Assembly (NCBI RefSeq): GCF_013488225.1
Contig: NZ_CP041238.1
Coordinates: 1,513,501-1,577,500 of the forward strand
Source: Sinorhizobium mexicanum
GTDB taxonomy: Bacteria > Pseudomonadota > Alphaproteobacteria > Rhizobiales > Rhizobiaceae
Reading direction: 5' to 3'
Length of the DNA stretch: 64,000 bases
The translations under genes and the position numbers were made by a program. How positions within the stretch are numbered: position 1 is the first letter of the stretch; the number at the start of each line of letters is the position of its first letter. Of the stretch, positions 20,773-31,449 are shown piece by piece. The notes under the pieces are model-generated. The model saw only the letters and a program-made list of their open reading frames with translations, ran no database searches and was not told where the DNA came from.

Positions 20773-21612
20773 ATGGCATTGAAAAATTTCAATCCGACGA
20801 CCCCGAGCCAGCGTCAGCTGGTCATCGTAGACCGGGCCGGCCTCTACAAGGGCAAGCCGGTCAAGGCGTTGACCCAGGGCCTGTCCTCCAAGGGCGGTCG
20901 CAACAACCTCGGTCGTATCACCGTCCGCTTCCAGGGTGGCGGTCACAAGCGGACCTACCGCCTGGTCGACTTCAAGCGTCGCAAGTTCGACGTTGAAGGC
21001 ACGGTCGAGCGGCTGGAATATGACCCGAACCGCACCGCGTTCATCGCGCTCGTGAACTACGCCGATGGCGAACAGGCCTACATCCTCGCTCCGCAGCGTC
21101 TTGCTGCCGGCGACAAGGTCATCGCTTCGGAAAAGGCCGCCGTGGACGTCAAGCCTGGCAACACGATGCCGCTGCAGTTCATCCCGGTCGGCTCCATCAT
21201 CCATAACGTGGAGATGAAGCCGGGTAAGGGTGGTCAGATCGCCCGCTCAGCCGGCACCTACGCTCAGCTCGTAGGCCGCGACCAGGGCATGGCTATCCTT
21301 CGCCTGAACTCGGGCGAGCAGCGCCTGGTGCACGGTTCTTGCCTTGCTTCGATCGGCGCGGTATCGAACCCCGATCACGGCAACATCAATGATGGTAAGG
21401 CTGGTCGTTCGCGTTGGCGCGGCAAGCGACCGCACGTTCGCGGTGTCGTCATGAACCCGGTTGACCACCCGCACGGCGGTGGTGAAGGCCGTACGTCGGG
21501 TGGTCGTCACCCGGTTACTCCGTGGGGCAAGCCCACGAAGGGTAAGCGTACGCGCTCGAACAAGTCGACCGACAAGTTCATCATGCGCTCGCGTCACCAG
21601 AAGAAGAAGTAA
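20773..21612 (+). CDS. rplB: 50S ribosomal protein L2
   Basis: L2 is needed for subunit association and peptidyl-transferase activity. The product is 279 residues. The C-terminal signature [13 protein letters not shown], with the histidine implicated in activity, is intact, as is the SH3-like/OB core. GGGAACAAG precedes the ATG. It lies 15 bases before rpsS. Confidence 0.97.
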   Translation: MALKNFNPTTPSQRQLVIVDRAGLYKGKPVKALTQGLSSKGGRNNLGRITVRFQGGGHKRTYRLVDFKRRKFDVEGTVERLEYDPNRTAFIALVNYADGEQAYILAPQRLAAGDKVIASEKAAVDVKPGNTMPLQFIPVGSIIHNVEMKPGKGGQIARSAGTYAQLVGRDQGMAILRLNSGEQRLVHGSCLASIGAVSNPDHGNINDGKAGRSRWRGKRPHVRGVVMNPVDHPHGGGEGRTSGGRHPVTPWGKPTKGKRTRSNKSTDKFIMRSRHQKKK

Positions 21613-21627
21613 GAGAGGAAGTCTCGA

Positions 21628-21906
21628 ATGACTCGTTCAGTATGGAAAGGTCCGTTCGTTGACGGTTATCTTCTCAAGAAGGCTGAGAAGGTCCGGGAAG
21701 GCGGTCGTAACGAAGTGATCAAGATCTGGAGCCGGCGCTCCACGATCCTTCCGCAGTTTGTCGGCCTCACCTTCGGCGTCTACAACGGTAGCAAGCACGT
21801 TCCGGTCAGCGTCAACGAAGACATGGTCGGACATAAGTTTGGCGAATTCTCTCCGACCCGGACCTACTACGGTCATGGCGCGGACAAGAAGGCAAAGAGG
21901 AAGTAA
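21628..21906 (+). CDS. rpsS: 30S ribosomal protein S19
   Basis: S19 pairs with S13 in the 30S head. The product is 92 residues with the start [17 protein letters not shown] and the [17 protein letters not shown] signature. The gap to rplV is only two bases. Confidence 0.97.
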   Translation: MTRSVWKGPFVDGYLLKKAEKVREGGRNEVIKIWSRRSTILPQFVGLTFGVYNGSKHVPVSVNEDMVGHKFGEFSPTRTYYGHGADKKAKRK

Positions 21907-21908
21907 CA

Positions 21909-22298
21909 ATGGGCAAGGCAAAAGCCGAACGCCGGCTGAAGGATAATGAGGCGCAGGCAATTGCGCGCACGATCCGCGTCAGCCCCCAGAAGCTCAACCT
22001 CGTTGCCGCGATGATCCGCGGCAAGAAGGTTGACCGCGCTCTGGCCGAACTCGAGTTCTCGCGCAAGCGCATCGCGGATACGGTCAAGAAGACGCTTGAA
22101 TCTGCGATCGCAAACGCTGAGAACAACCACGATCTCGACGTTGATTCGCTCATCGTCGCTGAAGCTTATGTTGGCAAGTCGATCGTGATGAAGCGCTTCC
22201 ACGCTCGTGGTCGCGGCCGTGCATCGCGCGTCGAAAAGCCGTTCTCGCACTTGACGATCGTCGTTCGTGAAGTGGAAGCCAAAGGGGAGGCCGCATAA
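21909..22298 (+). CDS. rplV: 50S ribosomal protein L22
   Basis: L22 contributes a beta-hairpin to the exit tunnel. The product is 129 residues, with [20 protein letters not shown] at the N-terminus and the hairpin/tail [20 protein letters not shown]. Its last base is the first base of the rpsC start (TAATG), so the two are translationally coupled. Confidence 0.97.
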   Translation: MGKAKAERRLKDNEAQAIARTIRVSPQKLNLVAAMIRGKKVDRALAELEFSRKRIADTVKKTLESAIANAENNHDLDVDSLIVAEAYVGKSIVMKRFHARGRGRASRVEKPFSHLTIVVREVEAKGEAA

Positions 22299-23029
22299 TG
22301 GGCCAGAAGATTAATCCAATCGGTTTCCGTCTCGGCATCAACCGGACCTGGGACAGCCGTTGGTTCGCTGACAACGCTGAATACGGTCAGCTGCTTCACG
22401 AAGACCTGAAGATCCGTGCTTACCTGATGGAAGAGCTGAAGGCAGCCGGTATCGCCAAGGTGGTGATCGAGCGTCCGCACAAGAAGTGCCGGGTGACGAT
22501 CCACTCTGCACGCCCGGGCCTGATCATCGGCAAGAAGGGCGCCGACATCGAGAAGCTGCGCAGGAAGCTTTCGGAGATGACCAACTCCGAGACGCACCTC
22601 AACATCGTTGAAGTGCGCAAGCCGGAAGTTGACGCAACCCTCGTTGCCCAGTCGATCGCCCAGCAGCTCGAGCGCCGCGTGGCTTTCCGCCGTGCGATGA
22701 AGCGCGCTGTTCAGTCGGCCATGCGTCTTGGTGCCGAAGGCATCAAGATCACCTGCGCCGGTCGCCTCGGCGGTGCGGAAATCGCACGTACCGAATGGTA
22801 CCGCGAAGGCCGCGTTCCGCTGCACACTCTGCGTGCGGACATCGACTACGGCACGGCCGAAGCGGAAACCGCTTTCGGTATCTGCGGCATCAAGGTCTGG
22901 ATCTTCAAGGGTGAAATCCTTGAGCACGATCCGATGGCTTCCGAGCGTCGCGCGACCGAGAGTGACAACCAGGGCCCTGGCAGCCGTGATCGCGATCGCG
23001 ATCGTGACCGCCGTCGTGAAAACGCGTAA
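22298..23029 (+). CDS. rpsC: 30S ribosomal protein S3
   Basis: S3 lies at the mRNA entry and has helicase-related contacts. The product is 243 residues, with the KH domain motif [17 protein letters not shown] and the C-terminal S3 signature [20 protein letters not shown]. The C-terminus ends in a low-complexity arginine/aspartate tail (DRDRDRDRR, about residues 230-240) encoded by repeated GATCGC units. It overlaps rplV by one base. Confidence 0.97.
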   Translation: MGQKINPIGFRLGINRTWDSRWFADNAEYGQLLHEDLKIRAYLMEELKAAGIAKVVIERPHKKCRVTIHSARPGLIIGKKGADIEKLRRKLSEMTNSETHLNIVEVRKPEVDATLVAQSIAQQLERRVAFRRAMKRAVQSAMRLGAEGIKITCAGRLGGAEIARTEWYREGRVPLHTLRADIDYGTAEAETAFGICGIKVWIFKGEILEHDPMASERRATESDNQGPGSRDRDRDRDRRRENA

Positions 23030-23067
23030 CATTCGCGTTTGGCAGCCAATATCGGAGAAGTAAAAAA

Positions 23068-23481
23068 ATGTTGCAGCCAAAGCGTACGAAGTATCGCAAG
23101 CAGTTCAAGGGCCGCATCAAGGGCGTCGCCAAGGGCGGTTCTGATCTCGCCTTCGGCGAGTTCGGCCTGAAGGCTCAGGAGCCGAACCGTGTCAACGCCC
23201 GTGAGATCGAAGCGGCTCGCCGCGCGATCACCCGCCACATGAAGCGCGCCGGCCGCGTTTGGATCCGTGTGTTCCCGGACGTTCCGGTCACCGCCAAGCC
23301 GACCGAAGTCCGCATGGGTAAGGGTAAGGGTTCGGTCGAATACTGGGCATGCAAGGTCAAGCCCGGTCGTATGATGTTCGAGATCGATGGTGTCAGCGAA
23401 GAACTTGCCCGTGAGGCACTTCGTCTTGGCGCTGCCAAGCTCTCTGTCAAGACGCGCTTCGTGCAGCGTATCGCAGAGTAA
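23068..23481 (+). CDS. rplP: 50S ribosomal protein L16
   Basis: L16 contacts the A-site tRNA elbow in the 50S subunit. The 137-residue sequence starts [16 protein letters not shown] and contains [20 protein letters not shown], both diagnostic. A GGAG lies upstream of the ATG. The next gene, rpmC, starts 12 bases on. Confidence 0.97.
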   Translation: MLQPKRTKYRKQFKGRIKGVAKGGSDLAFGEFGLKAQEPNRVNAREIEAARRAITRHMKRAGRVWIRVFPDVPVTAKPTEVRMGKGKGSVEYWACKVKPGRMMFEIDGVSEELAREALRLGAAKLSVKTRFVQRIAE

Positions 23482-23493
23482 GGAGTGAAGCTC

Positions 23494-23694
23494 ATGAAAG
23501 CCGCAGATGTTCGCGCTCTGAGCGCCGATCAACTCAACGAAGAGCTTGCCAAGCTGAAGAAGGAGCAGTTCAACCTGCGCTTCCAGAAGGCAACCGGCCA
23601 GCTCGAGAAGTCTTCGCGTGTCAACGAAGTCCGCAAGGACATCGCACGCATTAAAACAATTGCCCGCCAGAAGGCGGCAGAAGCCAAGGCCTAA
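23494..23694 (+). CDS. rpmC: 50S ribosomal protein L29
   Basis: L29 is a small helical-hairpin protein near the tunnel exit. The product is 66 residues, with [25 protein letters not shown]. The frame is also open from a GTG at 23485, but that codon overlaps the ribosome-binding site AAGGAG (23480-23485), so ATG 23494 is the start. It is 12 bases from both neighbours. Confidence 0.95.
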   Translation: MKAADVRALSADQLNEELAKLKKEQFNLRFQKATGQLEKSSRVNEVRKDIARIKTIARQKAAEAKA

Positions 23695-23706
23695 GGACCA
23701 GAAAAT

Positions 23707-23943
23707 ATGCCGAAACGCATTCTGCAGGGCACCGTCGTCAGCGACAAGAACGACAAGACCGTCGTCGTCAGGGTCGAGCGCCGCTTTGCGCACCCGATCC
23801 TCCAGAAGACCGTTCGCCGTTCGAAGAAATACAAGGCTCACGACGAGAACAACCAGTACAAGGTCGGTGACGTCGTTTCCATCGAGGAATGCGCGCCGAT
23901 CTCCAAGGATAAGCGCTGGACGGTGGTTTCCGCCCAGGCTTGA
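23707..23943 (+). CDS. rpsQ: 30S ribosomal protein S17
   Basis: S17 is an OB-fold protein binding 16S rRNA early in assembly. The product is 78 residues, with [20 protein letters not shown] and [15 protein letters not shown]. It is the last gene of the S10 block; 178 bases containing two hairpins separate it from rplN. Confidence 0.96.
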   Translation: MPKRILQGTVVSDKNDKTVVVRVERRFAHPILQKTVRRSKKYKAHDENNQYKVGDVVSIEECAPISKDKRWTVVSAQA

Positions 23944-23960
23944 TTTCTGCAGGTTTTGTC

Positions 23961-24044
23961 CCCGAGACCCTTGCGTCTCGGGCAAATATCTGTATGAAGC
24001 ACGCAATTAAAGCTGAGGAACGCTCGAGTCCGGGCGTTCTTTTG
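23961..24044 (+). terminator. two hairpins between the S10 and spc blocks
   Basis: The first is a perfect eight-pair stem CCCGAGAC/GTCTCGGG (23961-23982) without a U-tract. The second, at 24018-24039, pairs GAACGCTCG with CGGGCGTTC around a four-base loop and is followed by TTTTGCTTTG. The second has the form of an intrinsic terminator or attenuator. Because the downstream genes follow in the same direction, partial termination or a new promoter is likelier than a full stop. Confidence 0.55.
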
Positions 24045-24121
24045 CTTTGAGATGAGCACAATAAGCCGGGCGAGGGGGTTTCGACCCAACCGGCCTGGTA
24101 ACAACAAGAAGGCGACCTGAC

Positions 24122-24490
24122 ATGATTCAGATGCAAACAAACCTCGACGTGGCGGATAATTCCGGCGCACGTCGTGTCATGTGCATCAAGGTGCTGGGCG
24201 GCTCCAAGCGCAAGTATGCGTCGATCGGCGACATCATTGTCGTTTCGATCAAGGAAGCCATTCCGCGCGGCCGCGTGAAGAAGGGTGACGTCATGAAGGC
24301 TGTTGTCGTTCGCACTGCGAAGGACATCCGCCGTCCGGATGGCAGCGTCATCCGCTTCGACACCAACGCAGCCGTTCTTATCGATAACAAGAAAGAGCCG
24401 ATCGGCACCCGTATCTTCGGACCGGTTCCGCGCGAACTCCGCGCCAAGAACCACATGAAGATCATCTCGCTGGCTCCGGAAGTACTCTAA
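24122..24490 (+). CDS. rplN: 50S ribosomal protein L14
   Basis: L14 bridges to the 30S subunit and is the binding site of RsfS. The product is 122 residues, with [21 protein letters not shown] and the [14 protein letters not shown] strand. It opens the spc block, preceded by a 178-base gap with two hairpins. Confidence 0.97.
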   Translation: MIQMQTNLDVADNSGARRVMCIKVLGGSKRKYASIGDIIVVSIKEAIPRGRVKKGDVMKAVVVRTAKDIRRPDGSVIRFDTNAAVLIDNKKEPIGTRIFGPVPRELRAKNHMKIISLAPEVL

Positions 24491-24504
24491 GGGAGCGTTG
24501 AGAG

Positions 24505-24816
24505 ATGCAAAAGATTCGCAAAGGCGACAAGGTTGTCGTTCTCACCGGTAAGGACAAGGGCCGTACCGGCGAAGTAATCCAGGTCATGCCGAAGGAAGAC
24601 CGGGCTGTCGTGCGTGGCGTAAACATGGTGAAGCGTCACCAGCGCCAGACCCAGAGCCAGGAAGCGGGCATCATCAACAAGGAAGCCCCGATCCATCTTT
24701 CGAACATCGCGGTCGCCGATCCGAAGGACGGCAAGCCGACCCGCGTCGGCTTCAAGATCGAAGGTGACAAGAAGGTCCGCGTGGCCAAGCGTTCGGGAGT
24801 AGTGATCGATGGCTAA
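24505..24816 (+). CDS. rplX: 50S ribosomal protein L24
   Basis: L24 is an assembly initiator with a KOW domain ([20 protein letters not shown] at the N-terminus). The product is 103 residues. Its 3' end overlaps the start of rplE by eight bases. A GGGAGCG lies before the ATG. Confidence 0.96.
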   Translation: MQKIRKGDKVVVLTGKDKGRTGEVIQVMPKEDRAVVRGVNMVKRHQRQTQSQEAGIINKEAPIHLSNIAVADPKDGKPTRVGFKIEGDKKVRVAKRSGVVIDG

Positions 24817-25366
24817 GACCGCTTATGAGCCGCGGCTCAAGAAGGAATATGTAGAGCGCATCCGCAAGGCGATGCAGGAGAAGTTCTCCTACGCCAACGA
24901 AATGCAGATTCCGCGCCTCGACAAGATCGTCATCAACATGGGTGTTGGCGAAGCAACCGGCGACTCCAAGAAGCCGACCGTTGCTGCTGCCGACCTCGCT
25001 GCGATTGCTGGCCAGAAGCCGGTGATCACCCGCGCTCGCAACTCCATCGCTGGCTTCAAGGTCCGCGAAGGCATGCCGATTGGCGCCAAGGTTACCCTGC
25101 GCGGCGTTCGGATGTACGAGTTCCTGGATCGTCTCGTGAACATCGCTCTTCCGCGTGTTCGCGACTTCCGTGGCCTCAATCCGAAGTCCTTCGATGGTCG
25201 TGGCAACTTCGCCATGGGCGTCAAGGAGCACATTGTGTTCCCTGAGATCAACTACGACAAGGTTGATCAGATGTGGGGCATGGACATCATCGTTTGCACG
25301 ACGGCAACTAACGACGACGAAGCTCGCGCTCTGCTCACAGAGTTCAACTTCCCGTTCCGTCAGTAA
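24809..25366 (+). CDS. rplE: 50S ribosomal protein L5
   Basis: L5 binds 5S rRNA and the P-site tRNA side of the central protuberance. The product is 185 residues with the signature [18 protein letters not shown] and [23 protein letters not shown]. The start overlaps the end of rplX by eight bases, consistent with coupling. Confidence 0.97.
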   Translation: MAKTAYEPRLKKEYVERIRKAMQEKFSYANEMQIPRLDKIVINMGVGEATGDSKKPTVAAADLAAIAGQKPVITRARNSIAGFKVREGMPIGAKVTLRGVRMYEFLDRLVNIALPRVRDFRGLNPKSFDGRGNFAMGVKEHIVFPEINYDKVDQMWGMDIIVCTTATNDDEARALLTEFNFPFRQ

Positions 25367-25400
25367 TCCGTAACGACAAGCGTAAAGAAGGATAACTGTT

Positions 25401-25706
25401 ATGGCGAAAACGAGCGCAGTTGAAAAGAACAAGCGCCGCCGCAAACTGGTTGCCGGGCAAGCGTCCAAGCGCGCTGCATTGAAGGCAATCATCATGAACC
25501 AGTCTCTGCCGATCGAAGAGCGGTTCAAGGCAACCCTCAAGCTGGCTGAACTGCCGCGTGATGGCTCCAAGACCCGCATCCGCAACCGCTGCGAAGTGAC
25601 CGGCCGTCCGCGTGCCTACTATCGCAAACTTCGTATGTCGCGTATTGCGCTTCGCGAACTGGGCAACCTCGGCAAGGTGCCGGGTGTCGTCAAGTCGAGC
25701 TGGTAA
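25401..25706 (+). CDS. rpsN: 30S ribosomal protein S14, zinc-free long form
   Basis: S14 is a 30S head protein. The product is 101 residues and lacks the CxxC pairs of the short zinc-binding paralogue; only one cysteine is seen, in [20 protein letters not shown]. This is the usual proteobacterial form. AAGGA precedes the ATG, and rpsH follows after 12 bases. Confidence 0.96.
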   Translation: MAKTSAVEKNKRRRKLVAGQASKRAALKAIIMNQSLPIEERFKATLKLAELPRDGSKTRIRNRCEVTGRPRAYYRKLRMSRIALRELGNLGKVPGVVKSSW

Positions 25707-25718
25707 GGAGACGGGCAC

Positions 25719-26117
25719 ATGGCAATGACTGATCCCTTGGGCGATATGCTCACCCGTATCCGCAACGGCGCTGCGCGCCGCAAGTCCAGCGTTTCGACGC
25801 CGGCTTCCAAGCTCCGCGCACGCGTTCTGGATGTTCTTCAGGCCGAAGGCTACATCCGCGGATACTCCGAAGTCGAATTCGGCAACGGCAAGTCCGAGCT
25901 GAACATCGAACTGAAATACTACGAAGGCTCGTCCGTGATCCGTGAGATCGCACGCGTCTCCAAGCCGGGCCGCCGGGTCTATGTCTCGGTTAAGTCCATT
26001 CCGCAGGTCGCGAACGGCCTCGGCATCACCATCCTTTCGACCCCGAAGGGTGTGATGGCCGATCATCAGGCACGCGAACAGAATGTTGGTGGCGAGGTTC
26101 TTTGCTCGGTCTTCTAA
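25719..26117 (+). CDS. rpsH: 30S ribosomal protein S8
   Basis: S8 binds 16S rRNA helix 21 and is the repressor of the spc operon in E. coli. The product is 132 residues, starting [17 protein letters not shown] and ending with the signature [14 protein letters not shown] and [11 protein letters not shown] second ATG six bases in (25725) cannot be excluded; AAGGAG at 25705-25710 favours 25719. Confidence 0.96.
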   Translation: MAMTDPLGDMLTRIRNGAARRKSSVSTPASKLRARVLDVLQAEGYIRGYSEVEFGNGKSELNIELKYYEGSSVIREIARVSKPGRRVYVSVKSIPQVANGLGITILSTPKGVMADHQAREQNVGGEVLCSVF

Positions 26118-26157
26118 GGCCGGGCAGGATCTCCATGGCGAACAGACAGGTATAAAA

Positions 26158-26691
26158 ATGTCTCGTATCGGTAAGAAACCCGTTCAAGTTCCGGCAGGCG
26201 TCACGGCTAGCGTTGATGGCCAGAAGGTAACGGCGAAGGGTCCGAAGGGCGAACTGTTCTTCGTCGCAAACGACGAAGTCTCGGTGAAGCTCGAAAACAA
26301 TGCGGTTGTCGTTCAGCCGCTCAATGAGAGCAAGGATGCTCGTTCGAAGTGGGGCATGTCCCGCACGATGATCGAGAACATCTTCAAGGGCGTGAAGGAC
26401 GGCTACGAGCGCAAGCTCGAGATCAACGGCGTCGGTTACCGCGCATCGATGCAGGGCAAGAACCTGCAACTGGCGCTCGGCTTCAGCCACGACGTGGTCT
26501 ACCAGACTCCGGAAGGCATCACGATCGCTGTGCCGAAGCCGACGGAAATCGTCGTCACCGGCATCAACAAGCAGCAGGTCGGCCAGGTTGCAGCGGAAAT
26601 CCGCGAATACCGCGGCCCCGAACCCTACAAGGGCAAGGGCGTCAAGTATGCCGAAGAGCGGATTGTCCGCAAAGAAGGCAAGAAGAAGTAA
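26158..26691 (+). CDS. rplF: 50S ribosomal protein L6
   Basis: L6 lies near the sarcin-ricin loop. The product is 177 residues, starting [15 protein letters not shown], with the C-terminal signature [13 protein letters not shown]. The frame is open from 26083, but that would overlap rpsH and add 25 unconserved residues, so ATG 26158 is used, although its upstream AGACAGG is only a modest ribosome-binding site. Confidence 0.95.
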   Translation: MSRIGKKPVQVPAGVTASVDGQKVTAKGPKGELFFVANDEVSVKLENNAVVVQPLNESKDARSKWGMSRTMIENIFKGVKDGYERKLEINGVGYRASMQGKNLQLALGFSHDVVYQTPEGITIAVPKPTEIVVTGINKQQVGQVAAEIREYRGPEPYKGKGVKYAEERIVRKEGKKK

Positions 26692-26703
26692 GGATCACGC
26701 GAA

Positions 26704-27066
26704 ATGGCTAGCAGGAAAGATACTCTTGTGCGTCGCGCCAGCCGCGTGCGCCGTCAAATCAAGGCGGTCGCCAATGGCCGCCCGCGCCTGTCGGTTCATC
26801 GCTCGTCGAAGAACATCTATGCGCAGATCATCGATGATGTTGCCGGCAAGACGCTTGCTTCCGCATCGACCCTCGACACGGATCTGCGGTCTTCGCTGAA
26901 GACCGGTGCTGATACCGCGGCCGCTACGGCTGTAGGCAAGCTCCTCGCAGAGCGTGCATCCAAGGCAGGCGTCAAGGACGTTGTCTTTGACCGTGGCGCC
27001 TTCATCTACCACGGCCGCATCAAGGCGCTGGCCGAGGCAGCTCGCGAAGGCGGCCTGAACTTCTAA
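26704..27066 (+). CDS. rplR: 50S ribosomal protein L18
   Basis: L18 binds 5S rRNA with L5. The product is 120 residues, starting [20 protein letters not shown], with [18 protein letters not shown] and [20 protein letters not shown]. It starts 12 bases after rplF. A 133-base spacer with two strong hairpins follows. Confidence 0.96.
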   Translation: MASRKDTLVRRASRVRRQIKAVANGRPRLSVHRSSKNIYAQIIDDVAGKTLASASTLDTDLRSSLKTGADTAAATAVGKLLAERASKAGVKDVVFDRGAFIYHGRIKALAEAAREGGLNF

Positions 27067-27072
27067 GGTTCA

Positions 27073-27152
27073 CCGCCCGGGCATAAACGCTCGGGCGGCA
27101 TCCGGCTTCGTAATACCCCGGCCGCTTCGATTTCGAAGGAAGTGAAGCGGCC
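27073..27152 (+). other. two hairpins in the rplR-rpsE spacer
   Basis: CCGCCCGGGC (27073-27082) pairs with GCTCGGGCGG (27089-27098), ten pairs with one G-U. GGCCGCTTC (27120-27128) pairs perfectly with GAAGCGGCC (27144-27152). Neither has a clean U-tract. They are unusual within a tightly packed ribosomal block and may be processing or attenuation sites. Confidence 0.45.
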
Positions 27153-27199
27153 TTCGTCAATCTGCCGATTGCACCCGGAAAAGAAAAAGGAAGAGGACA

Positions 27200-27769
27200 A
27201 TGGCACAAGAAAAAAGAGGCTCTCGCGAAGATCGCCAGAGCCGCGAAGAGCGCGACAGCGAATTTGTCGATAAGCTCGTCGCAATCAACCGCGTCGCCAA
27301 GGTGGTGAAGGGCGGTCGTCGTTTCGGTTTCGCAGCTCTCGTCGTCGTCGGCGATCAGAAGGGCCGCGTTGGCTTCGGTCATGGCAAGGCGCGCGAAGTG
27401 CCGGAAGCCATCCGCAAGGCAACGGAAGCCGCCAAGCGCGACCTGATCTTCGTCCCGCTGCGTGGTGGCCGCACATTGCATCACGACGTCCATGGCCGTC
27501 ACGGCGCCGGCAAGGTGCTGCTGCGTTCGGCCAAGGCCGGTACCGGTATCATCGCTGGTGGCCCGATGCGCGCTGTCTTTGAAACGCTCGGCGTTCACGA
27601 CGTCGTCGCCAAGTCGACCGGTTCGTCGAACCCTTACAACATGGTTCGCGCGACGTTCGACGCGCTCAAGAACCAGATGCACCCGAAGGATATCGCGGCA
27701 CAGCGCGGCATGAAGTACGCCACGCTCCAAGCCCGCCGCGTTTCCGCCGGCGTTGCTTCCGAAGAATAA
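27200..27769 (+). CDS. rpsE: 30S ribosomal protein S5
   Basis: S5 takes part in translational accuracy and mRNA unwinding at the entry channel. The product is 189 residues. The double-stranded RNA-binding-like N-domain ([20 protein letters not shown]) and the signature [19 protein letters not shown] are present. The N-terminus is charged and low-complexity. AAAGGAAGAGG gives a strong ribosome-binding site. Confidence 0.97.
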   Translation: MAQEKRGSREDRQSREERDSEFVDKLVAINRVAKVVKGGRRFGFAALVVVGDQKGRVGFGHGKAREVPEAIRKATEAAKRDLIFVPLRGGRTLHHDVHGRHGAGKVLLRSAKAGTGIIAGGPMRAVFETLGVHDVVAKSTGSSNPYNMVRATFDALKNQMHPKDIAAQRGMKYATLQARRVSAGVASEE

Positions 27770-27781
27770 GGGAGCTGACTG

Positions 27782-27985
27782 ATGGCTAAGAAAGAAGTTG
27801 CCAAGAAGACGGTTACCGTCGAGCAGATCGGTAGCCCCATTCGCCGTCCGGCCGTACAGCGTCAGACGCTCGTCGGCCTGGGCCTCAACAAGATGCACCG
27901 GGTTCGCACGCTGGAAGACACTCCGGCCGTTCGCGGCATGATCCGGGCCGTCCAGCACCTCGTTCGCGTCGTCGACGAGAAGTGA
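27782..27985 (+). CDS. rpmD: 50S ribosomal protein L30
   Basis: The 67-residue product has the L30 fold signature [20 protein letters not shown] and [18 protein letters not shown]. It sits 12 bases after rpsE and 13 before rplO, as in most proteobacteria. Confidence 0.96.
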   Translation: MAKKEVAKKTVTVEQIGSPIRRPAVQRQTLVGLGLNKMHRVRTLEDTPAVRGMIRAVQHLVRVVDEK

Positions 27986-27998
27986 GGGGGATCCAGAA

Positions 27999-28469
27999 AT
28001 GAAACTGAATGAAATCAAGGACAACGAAGGCTCGACCAAGAACCGCAAGCGTCTTGGCCGTGGTATCGGTTCCGGCTCCGGCAAGACTGCCGGCCGTGGT
28101 GTGAAGGGTCAGAAGGCTCGTTCGGGCGTTGCCATCAACGGCTTCGAAGGCGGCCAGATGCCCATCTACCGTCGCCTGCCGAAGCGCGGCTTCAACAACA
28201 TCTTCGCCTCGGAGTTCGTTGTCGTGTCGCTCGGTCGTATCCAGGCTGCCGTCGATGCCAAGAAGCTCGACGCTTCGAAGACGGTCGATGCTGCTGCGCT
28301 CAAGGCTGCCGGCGTTATCCGCCGCGAGAAGGACGGTGTTCGCGTTCTCTCTGACGGCGAACTGAAGGCCAAGGTCTCGCTCGAAGTTGCCGGTGCGTCC
28401 AAGTCGGCGATCGAAAAGATCGAAAAGGCCGGCGGTTCGGTCAAGTTGCTTGCAGCAGCCGCAGAATAA
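27999..28469 (+). CDS. rplO: 50S ribosomal protein L15
   Basis: L15 has a glycine/arginine-rich N-terminus that penetrates rRNA ([20 protein letters not shown]) and a globular C-terminus. The product is 156 residues. It is followed by a terminator-like hairpin before secY. Confidence 0.97.
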   Translation: MKLNEIKDNEGSTKNRKRLGRGIGSGSGKTAGRGVKGQKARSGVAINGFEGGQMPIYRRLPKRGFNNIFASEFVVVSLGRIQAAVDAKKLDASKTVDAAALKAAGVIRREKDGVRVLSDGELKAKVSLEVAGASKSAIEKIEKAGGSVKLLAAAAE

Positions 28470-28480
28470 TGTGACTGATG

Positions 28481-28514
28481 AACCGCCCGGGGTGCTTCAC
28501 TCCGGGCGGTTTTG
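28481..28514 (+). terminator. terminator/attenuator between rplO and secY
   Basis: AACCGCCCGG (28481-28490) pairs perfectly with CCGGGCGGTT (28502-28511). The stem continues inward with GGT/ACT-type pairs to a small loop and runs directly into TTTT. It has the form of a good intrinsic terminator just 11 bases after rplO. secY 190 bases on therefore needs read-through or its own promoter. Confidence 0.75.
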
Positions 28515-28703
28515 CTCCCATATGTGAGCCTCACGTTCGAGGCGGCGAATCGCTCGCTGTATCGGACATAACGGAAACCACGGTGAGGCATCCGATTGCA
28601 GCGACAATCGCCTCGCGTCCGGTTTTCAAGAACGAAGACTTTCTCTTTCCGGAACTGACCGGGTTTTCCCGCTGATTCCGAAATTTGGTACGCGGAGAAT
28701 CGC

Positions 28704-30044
28704 ATGGCTTCTGCAGCGGAACAGCTTGCCTCGAACCTGAATTTTTCAACTTTCGCAAAGGCGGAGGATCTGAAAAAGCGTCTTTGGTTCACCCTTGGCG
28801 CGCTTCTGGTTTATCGCCTTGGCACCTATATCCCGCTGCCCGGCCTCAACCCGGATGCGTTCGCGCAGGCCTTCCAGGGCCAGAGCGGCGGTATCCTTGG
28901 CCTCTTCAACATGTTCTCGGGCGGCGCGGTTGAGCGCATGGCGATCTTCGCGCTTGGCATCATGCCCTACATTTCCGCTTCGATCATCGTGCAGCTCATG
29001 ACCTCGGTCGTGCCGGCGCTCGAGCAGTTGAAGAAGGAAGGCGAGCAGGGCCGCAAGATCATCAACCAGTATACCCGCTACGGTACGGTGCTCCTCGGCG
29101 CGATGCAGGCCTACGGCATTTCCATTGGGCTGGAGAGCGGCAACGGCCTTGTCATCGATCCGGGCTGGTTTTTCCGCATTTCCACCGTGATCTCGTTGCT
29201 CGGCGGTACGATGTTCCTGATGTGGCTCGGCGAACAGATCACCTCGCGCGGCATCGGCAACGGCATTTCTCTGATCATTTTCGCCGGCATCGTCGCGCAC
29301 CTGCCGACGGCACTCGCCGGAACGCTCGAACTCGGCCGAACCGGGGCGCTATCGACGCCGCTCATTCTCGCCATCATCGTCATGGTCGTGGCGGTGATCG
29401 CGCTGATCGTTTTTGTCGAGCGTGCTCAGCGCCGGCTGCTGATCCAGTACCCGAAGCGCCAGGTGGGCAACCGGATGTTCCAGGGCGATACATCGCACCT
29501 GCCGCTGAAGCTCAACACCTCGGGCGTCATTCCGGCGATCTTCGCGTCTTCGCTGCTGCTCTTGCCGGCGACCCTGGCTGGGTTCGCCAACACCGCGACG
29601 CTGCCCGGCTGGGCGACGGCAATCGTCAGTGCGCTCGGTCATGGCCAGCCGCTCTACATGCTGTTTTACGGCGGCATGATCGCCTTCTTCGCCTTCTTCT
29701 ACACCGCGATTGTGTTCAATCCGAAGGACACTGCGGACAATCTGAAGAAGCACGGCGGCTTTATTCCGGGCATTCGCCCGGGCGAACGGACCGCCGAATA
29801 CATCGACTTCGTGCTGACGCGCATCACGGTCATCGGCGCGATCTATCTGATTTTCGTATGCATCCTGCCCGAAATCCTCATCTCGCAGACCGGCGTGCCG
29901 TTCTACCTTGGTGGTACGTCGCTTTTGATTGTTGTCAGCGTGACCCTTGATACGGTAGCACAGATCCAGGGCCACCTCATTGCTCAGCAATATGAGGGGC
30001 TGATCAAGAAGTCGAAGCTGCGCGGAGGAAAGAGGGGACGATGA
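28704..30044 (+). CDS. secY: preprotein translocase subunit SecY
   Basis: SecY is the channel of the Sec translocon, working with SecE (1103-1303) and SecA. The 446-residue protein shows about ten hydrophobic helices; [30 protein letters not shown] and the cytoplasmic loop [21 protein letters not shown] region match the family. It starts at ATG 28704 with a CGGAGAATC ribosome-binding site and overlaps adk by four bases. It is the inner-membrane member of the otherwise ribosomal spc block. Confidence 0.97.
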   Translation: MASAAEQLASNLNFSTFAKAEDLKKRLWFTLGALLVYRLGTYIPLPGLNPDAFAQAFQGQSGGILGLFNMFSGGAVERMAIFALGIMPYISASIIVQLMTSVVPALEQLKKEGEQGRKIINQYTRYGTVLLGAMQAYGISIGLESGNGLVIDPGWFFRISTVISLLGGTMFLMWLGEQITSRGIGNGISLIIFAGIVAHLPTALAGTLELGRTGALSTPLILAIIVMVVAVIALIVFVERAQRRLLIQYPKRQVGNRMFQGDTSHLPLKLNTSGVIPAIFASSLLLLPATLAGFANTATLPGWATAIVSALGHGQPLYMLFYGGMIAFFAFFYTAIVFNPKDTADNLKKHGGFIPGIRPGERTAEYIDFVLTRITVIGAIYLIFVCILPEILISQTGVPFYLGGTSLLIVVSVTLDTVAQIQGHLIAQQYEGLIKKSKLRGGKRGR

Positions 30045-30619
30045 GATTGATTTTTTTGGGACCGCCGGGCGCTGGCAAGGGTACACAGGCCAAGCTTCTG
30101 ACGGAGAGATACGGCATTCCGCAGCTTTCCACAGGTGACATGCTGCGGGCGGCCGTGGCTCAGGCGACCGAAGTGGGCAAGCGGGCGAAGGCCGTGATGG
30201 ATGCGGGCCAGCTCGTTTCCGACGAGATTGTCAATGAAATCGTCTCCGACCGTATCGACGCGTCGGACTGCGCCAAGGGTTTCATCCTCGACGGCTATCC
30301 GCGCACCGTGCCGCAAGCCAAAGCGCTCGACCGGATGCTCGAAAGCAAGGGCTTGAAGCTCGATGCTGTCATCGAGCTGAAAGTCGACGAGGCAGCTCTT
30401 GTCCGGCGGATGGAGAATCGCGTAGCGGAAACCGTCGCGGCCGGCGGCACCGTTCGCTCCGACGACAATCCGGAAGCCTTCAAGCGCCGTTTGACGGAAT
30501 ATCGCGAGAAGACGGCGCCGTTGTCGGAATACTACGCCGCTACCGGTCAATTGAAGACCGTGGACGGCATGGCGGACGTGGACACGGTCACCGCCGAAAT
30601 CGAGAAGATTCTGGCCTAG
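30041..30619 (+). CDS. adk: adenylate kinase
   Basis: Adenylate kinase interconverts ATP + AMP and 2 ADP in the cytoplasm. The 192-residue protein has the P-loop [12 protein letters not shown] (residues 7-18), the NMP-binding [11 protein letters not shown] and the [10 protein letters not shown] motif. It is the short-LID form: the residues between NRV and the C-terminal helices are too few for a zinc-type LID. The ATG lies in the secY stop (ATGA), so it is coupled to secY, the usual location. Confidence 0.97.
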   Translation: MRLIFLGPPGAGKGTQAKLLTERYGIPQLSTGDMLRAAVAQATEVGKRAKAVMDAGQLVSDEIVNEIVSDRIDASDCAKGFILDGYPRTVPQAKALDRMLESKGLKLDAVIELKVDEAALVRRMENRVAETVAAGGTVRSDDNPEAFKRRLTEYREKTAPLSEYYAATGQLKTVDGMADVDTVTAEIEKILA

Positions 30620-30852
30620 ACATTCGTCTTTGCCAAAATGGAACCGCCGGGGGAGTTGACTTTTCCGACCGATTCCGCCAAAGACAGCGTCAACTCGCGA
30701 CATGAGAAGCGATCGGCGCGGTCTTCAAAGCAATGAAGTCCGGGTACGGTCGTTTTTGACGTGTCTCGAACCTCAATTAACGTGCGGCTCTTCGAGGTCG
30801 CGTAACGAAGCACCTATTGCCGGATGGCAACTGGAACGCAAGGAGAATAGAC

Positions 30853-31221
30853 GTGGCACGTATCGCTGGCGTCAACATCCCGACGGCAAAGCGCGTCGTC
30901 ATCGCGCTGACCTACATTCACGGGATCGGCCCGAAATTCGCGCAGGAAATCATCGAAAAGGTCGGCATCCCGTCTGACCGTCGCGTACACCAGTTGACGG
31001 ATGCTGAAGTTCTTCAGATCCGTGAAACGATCGACCGCGATTACCAGGTCGAAGGTGACCTGCGTCGCGAGACCGCGATGAACATCAAGCGCCTGATGGA
31101 CCTCGGCTGCTACCGTGGCCTTCGCCATCGTCGCGGTCTGCCGGTGCGCGGTCAGCGCACGCACACCAACGCCCGCACCCGCAAGGGTCCGGCAAAGGCG
31201 ATCGCCGGCAAGAAGAAATAA
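30853..31221 (+). CDS. rpsM: 30S ribosomal protein S13
   Basis: S13 contacts the 50S subunit and P-site tRNA. The product is 122 residues with a GTG start at 30853 ([13 protein letters not shown]) and AAGGAG correctly spaced before it. An upstream ATG at 30817 is in frame but would only add unconserved residues. The signature [19 protein letters not shown] is present. A 233-base spacer from adk likely holds a promoter, although none is clear. Confidence 0.96.
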   Translation: MARIAGVNIPTAKRVVIALTYIHGIGPKFAQEIIEKVGIPSDRRVHQLTDAEVLQIRETIDRDYQVEGDLRRETAMNIKRLMDLGCYRGLRHRRGLPVRGQRTHTNARTRKGPAKAIAGKKK

Positions 31222-31241
31222 TTTCCCGAAAAGGGAAGGCG

Positions 31242-31272
31242 GGAGGCTGGCGTCGTGCGCTGGCCTCCTTTT
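31242..31272 (+). terminator. terminator/attenuator between rpsM and rpsK
   Basis: GGAGGCTGGC (31242-31251) pairs with GCTGGCCTCC (31259-31268), ten pairs with two G-U, loop of seven, and then TTTT. It sits 20 bases after the rpsM stop. As rpsK follows in the same direction, it probably attenuates rather than ends the transcript. Confidence 0.6.
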
Positions 31273-31449
31273 GCAGTTTGGGAAGGCGCTTCGCCTGACC
31301 GTCGCATACCGGGATCGGTATCGCGAATCTCCGCCGGGCCGGCATGCTGGCTCGGCAAGAAGTGAAGATGCAGGGCAGGGGACGAACAATCCTTTTCCCG
31401 GTGGAGCCGCTGGAATTACGGCGGTGCAGAGATCTAAGAAAGGGATCCA

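Noticed and set aside
23485..23493. GTG 23485 as the rpmC start
   Set aside because: The codon overlaps the AAGGAG ribosome-binding site; ATG 23494 has proper spacing.
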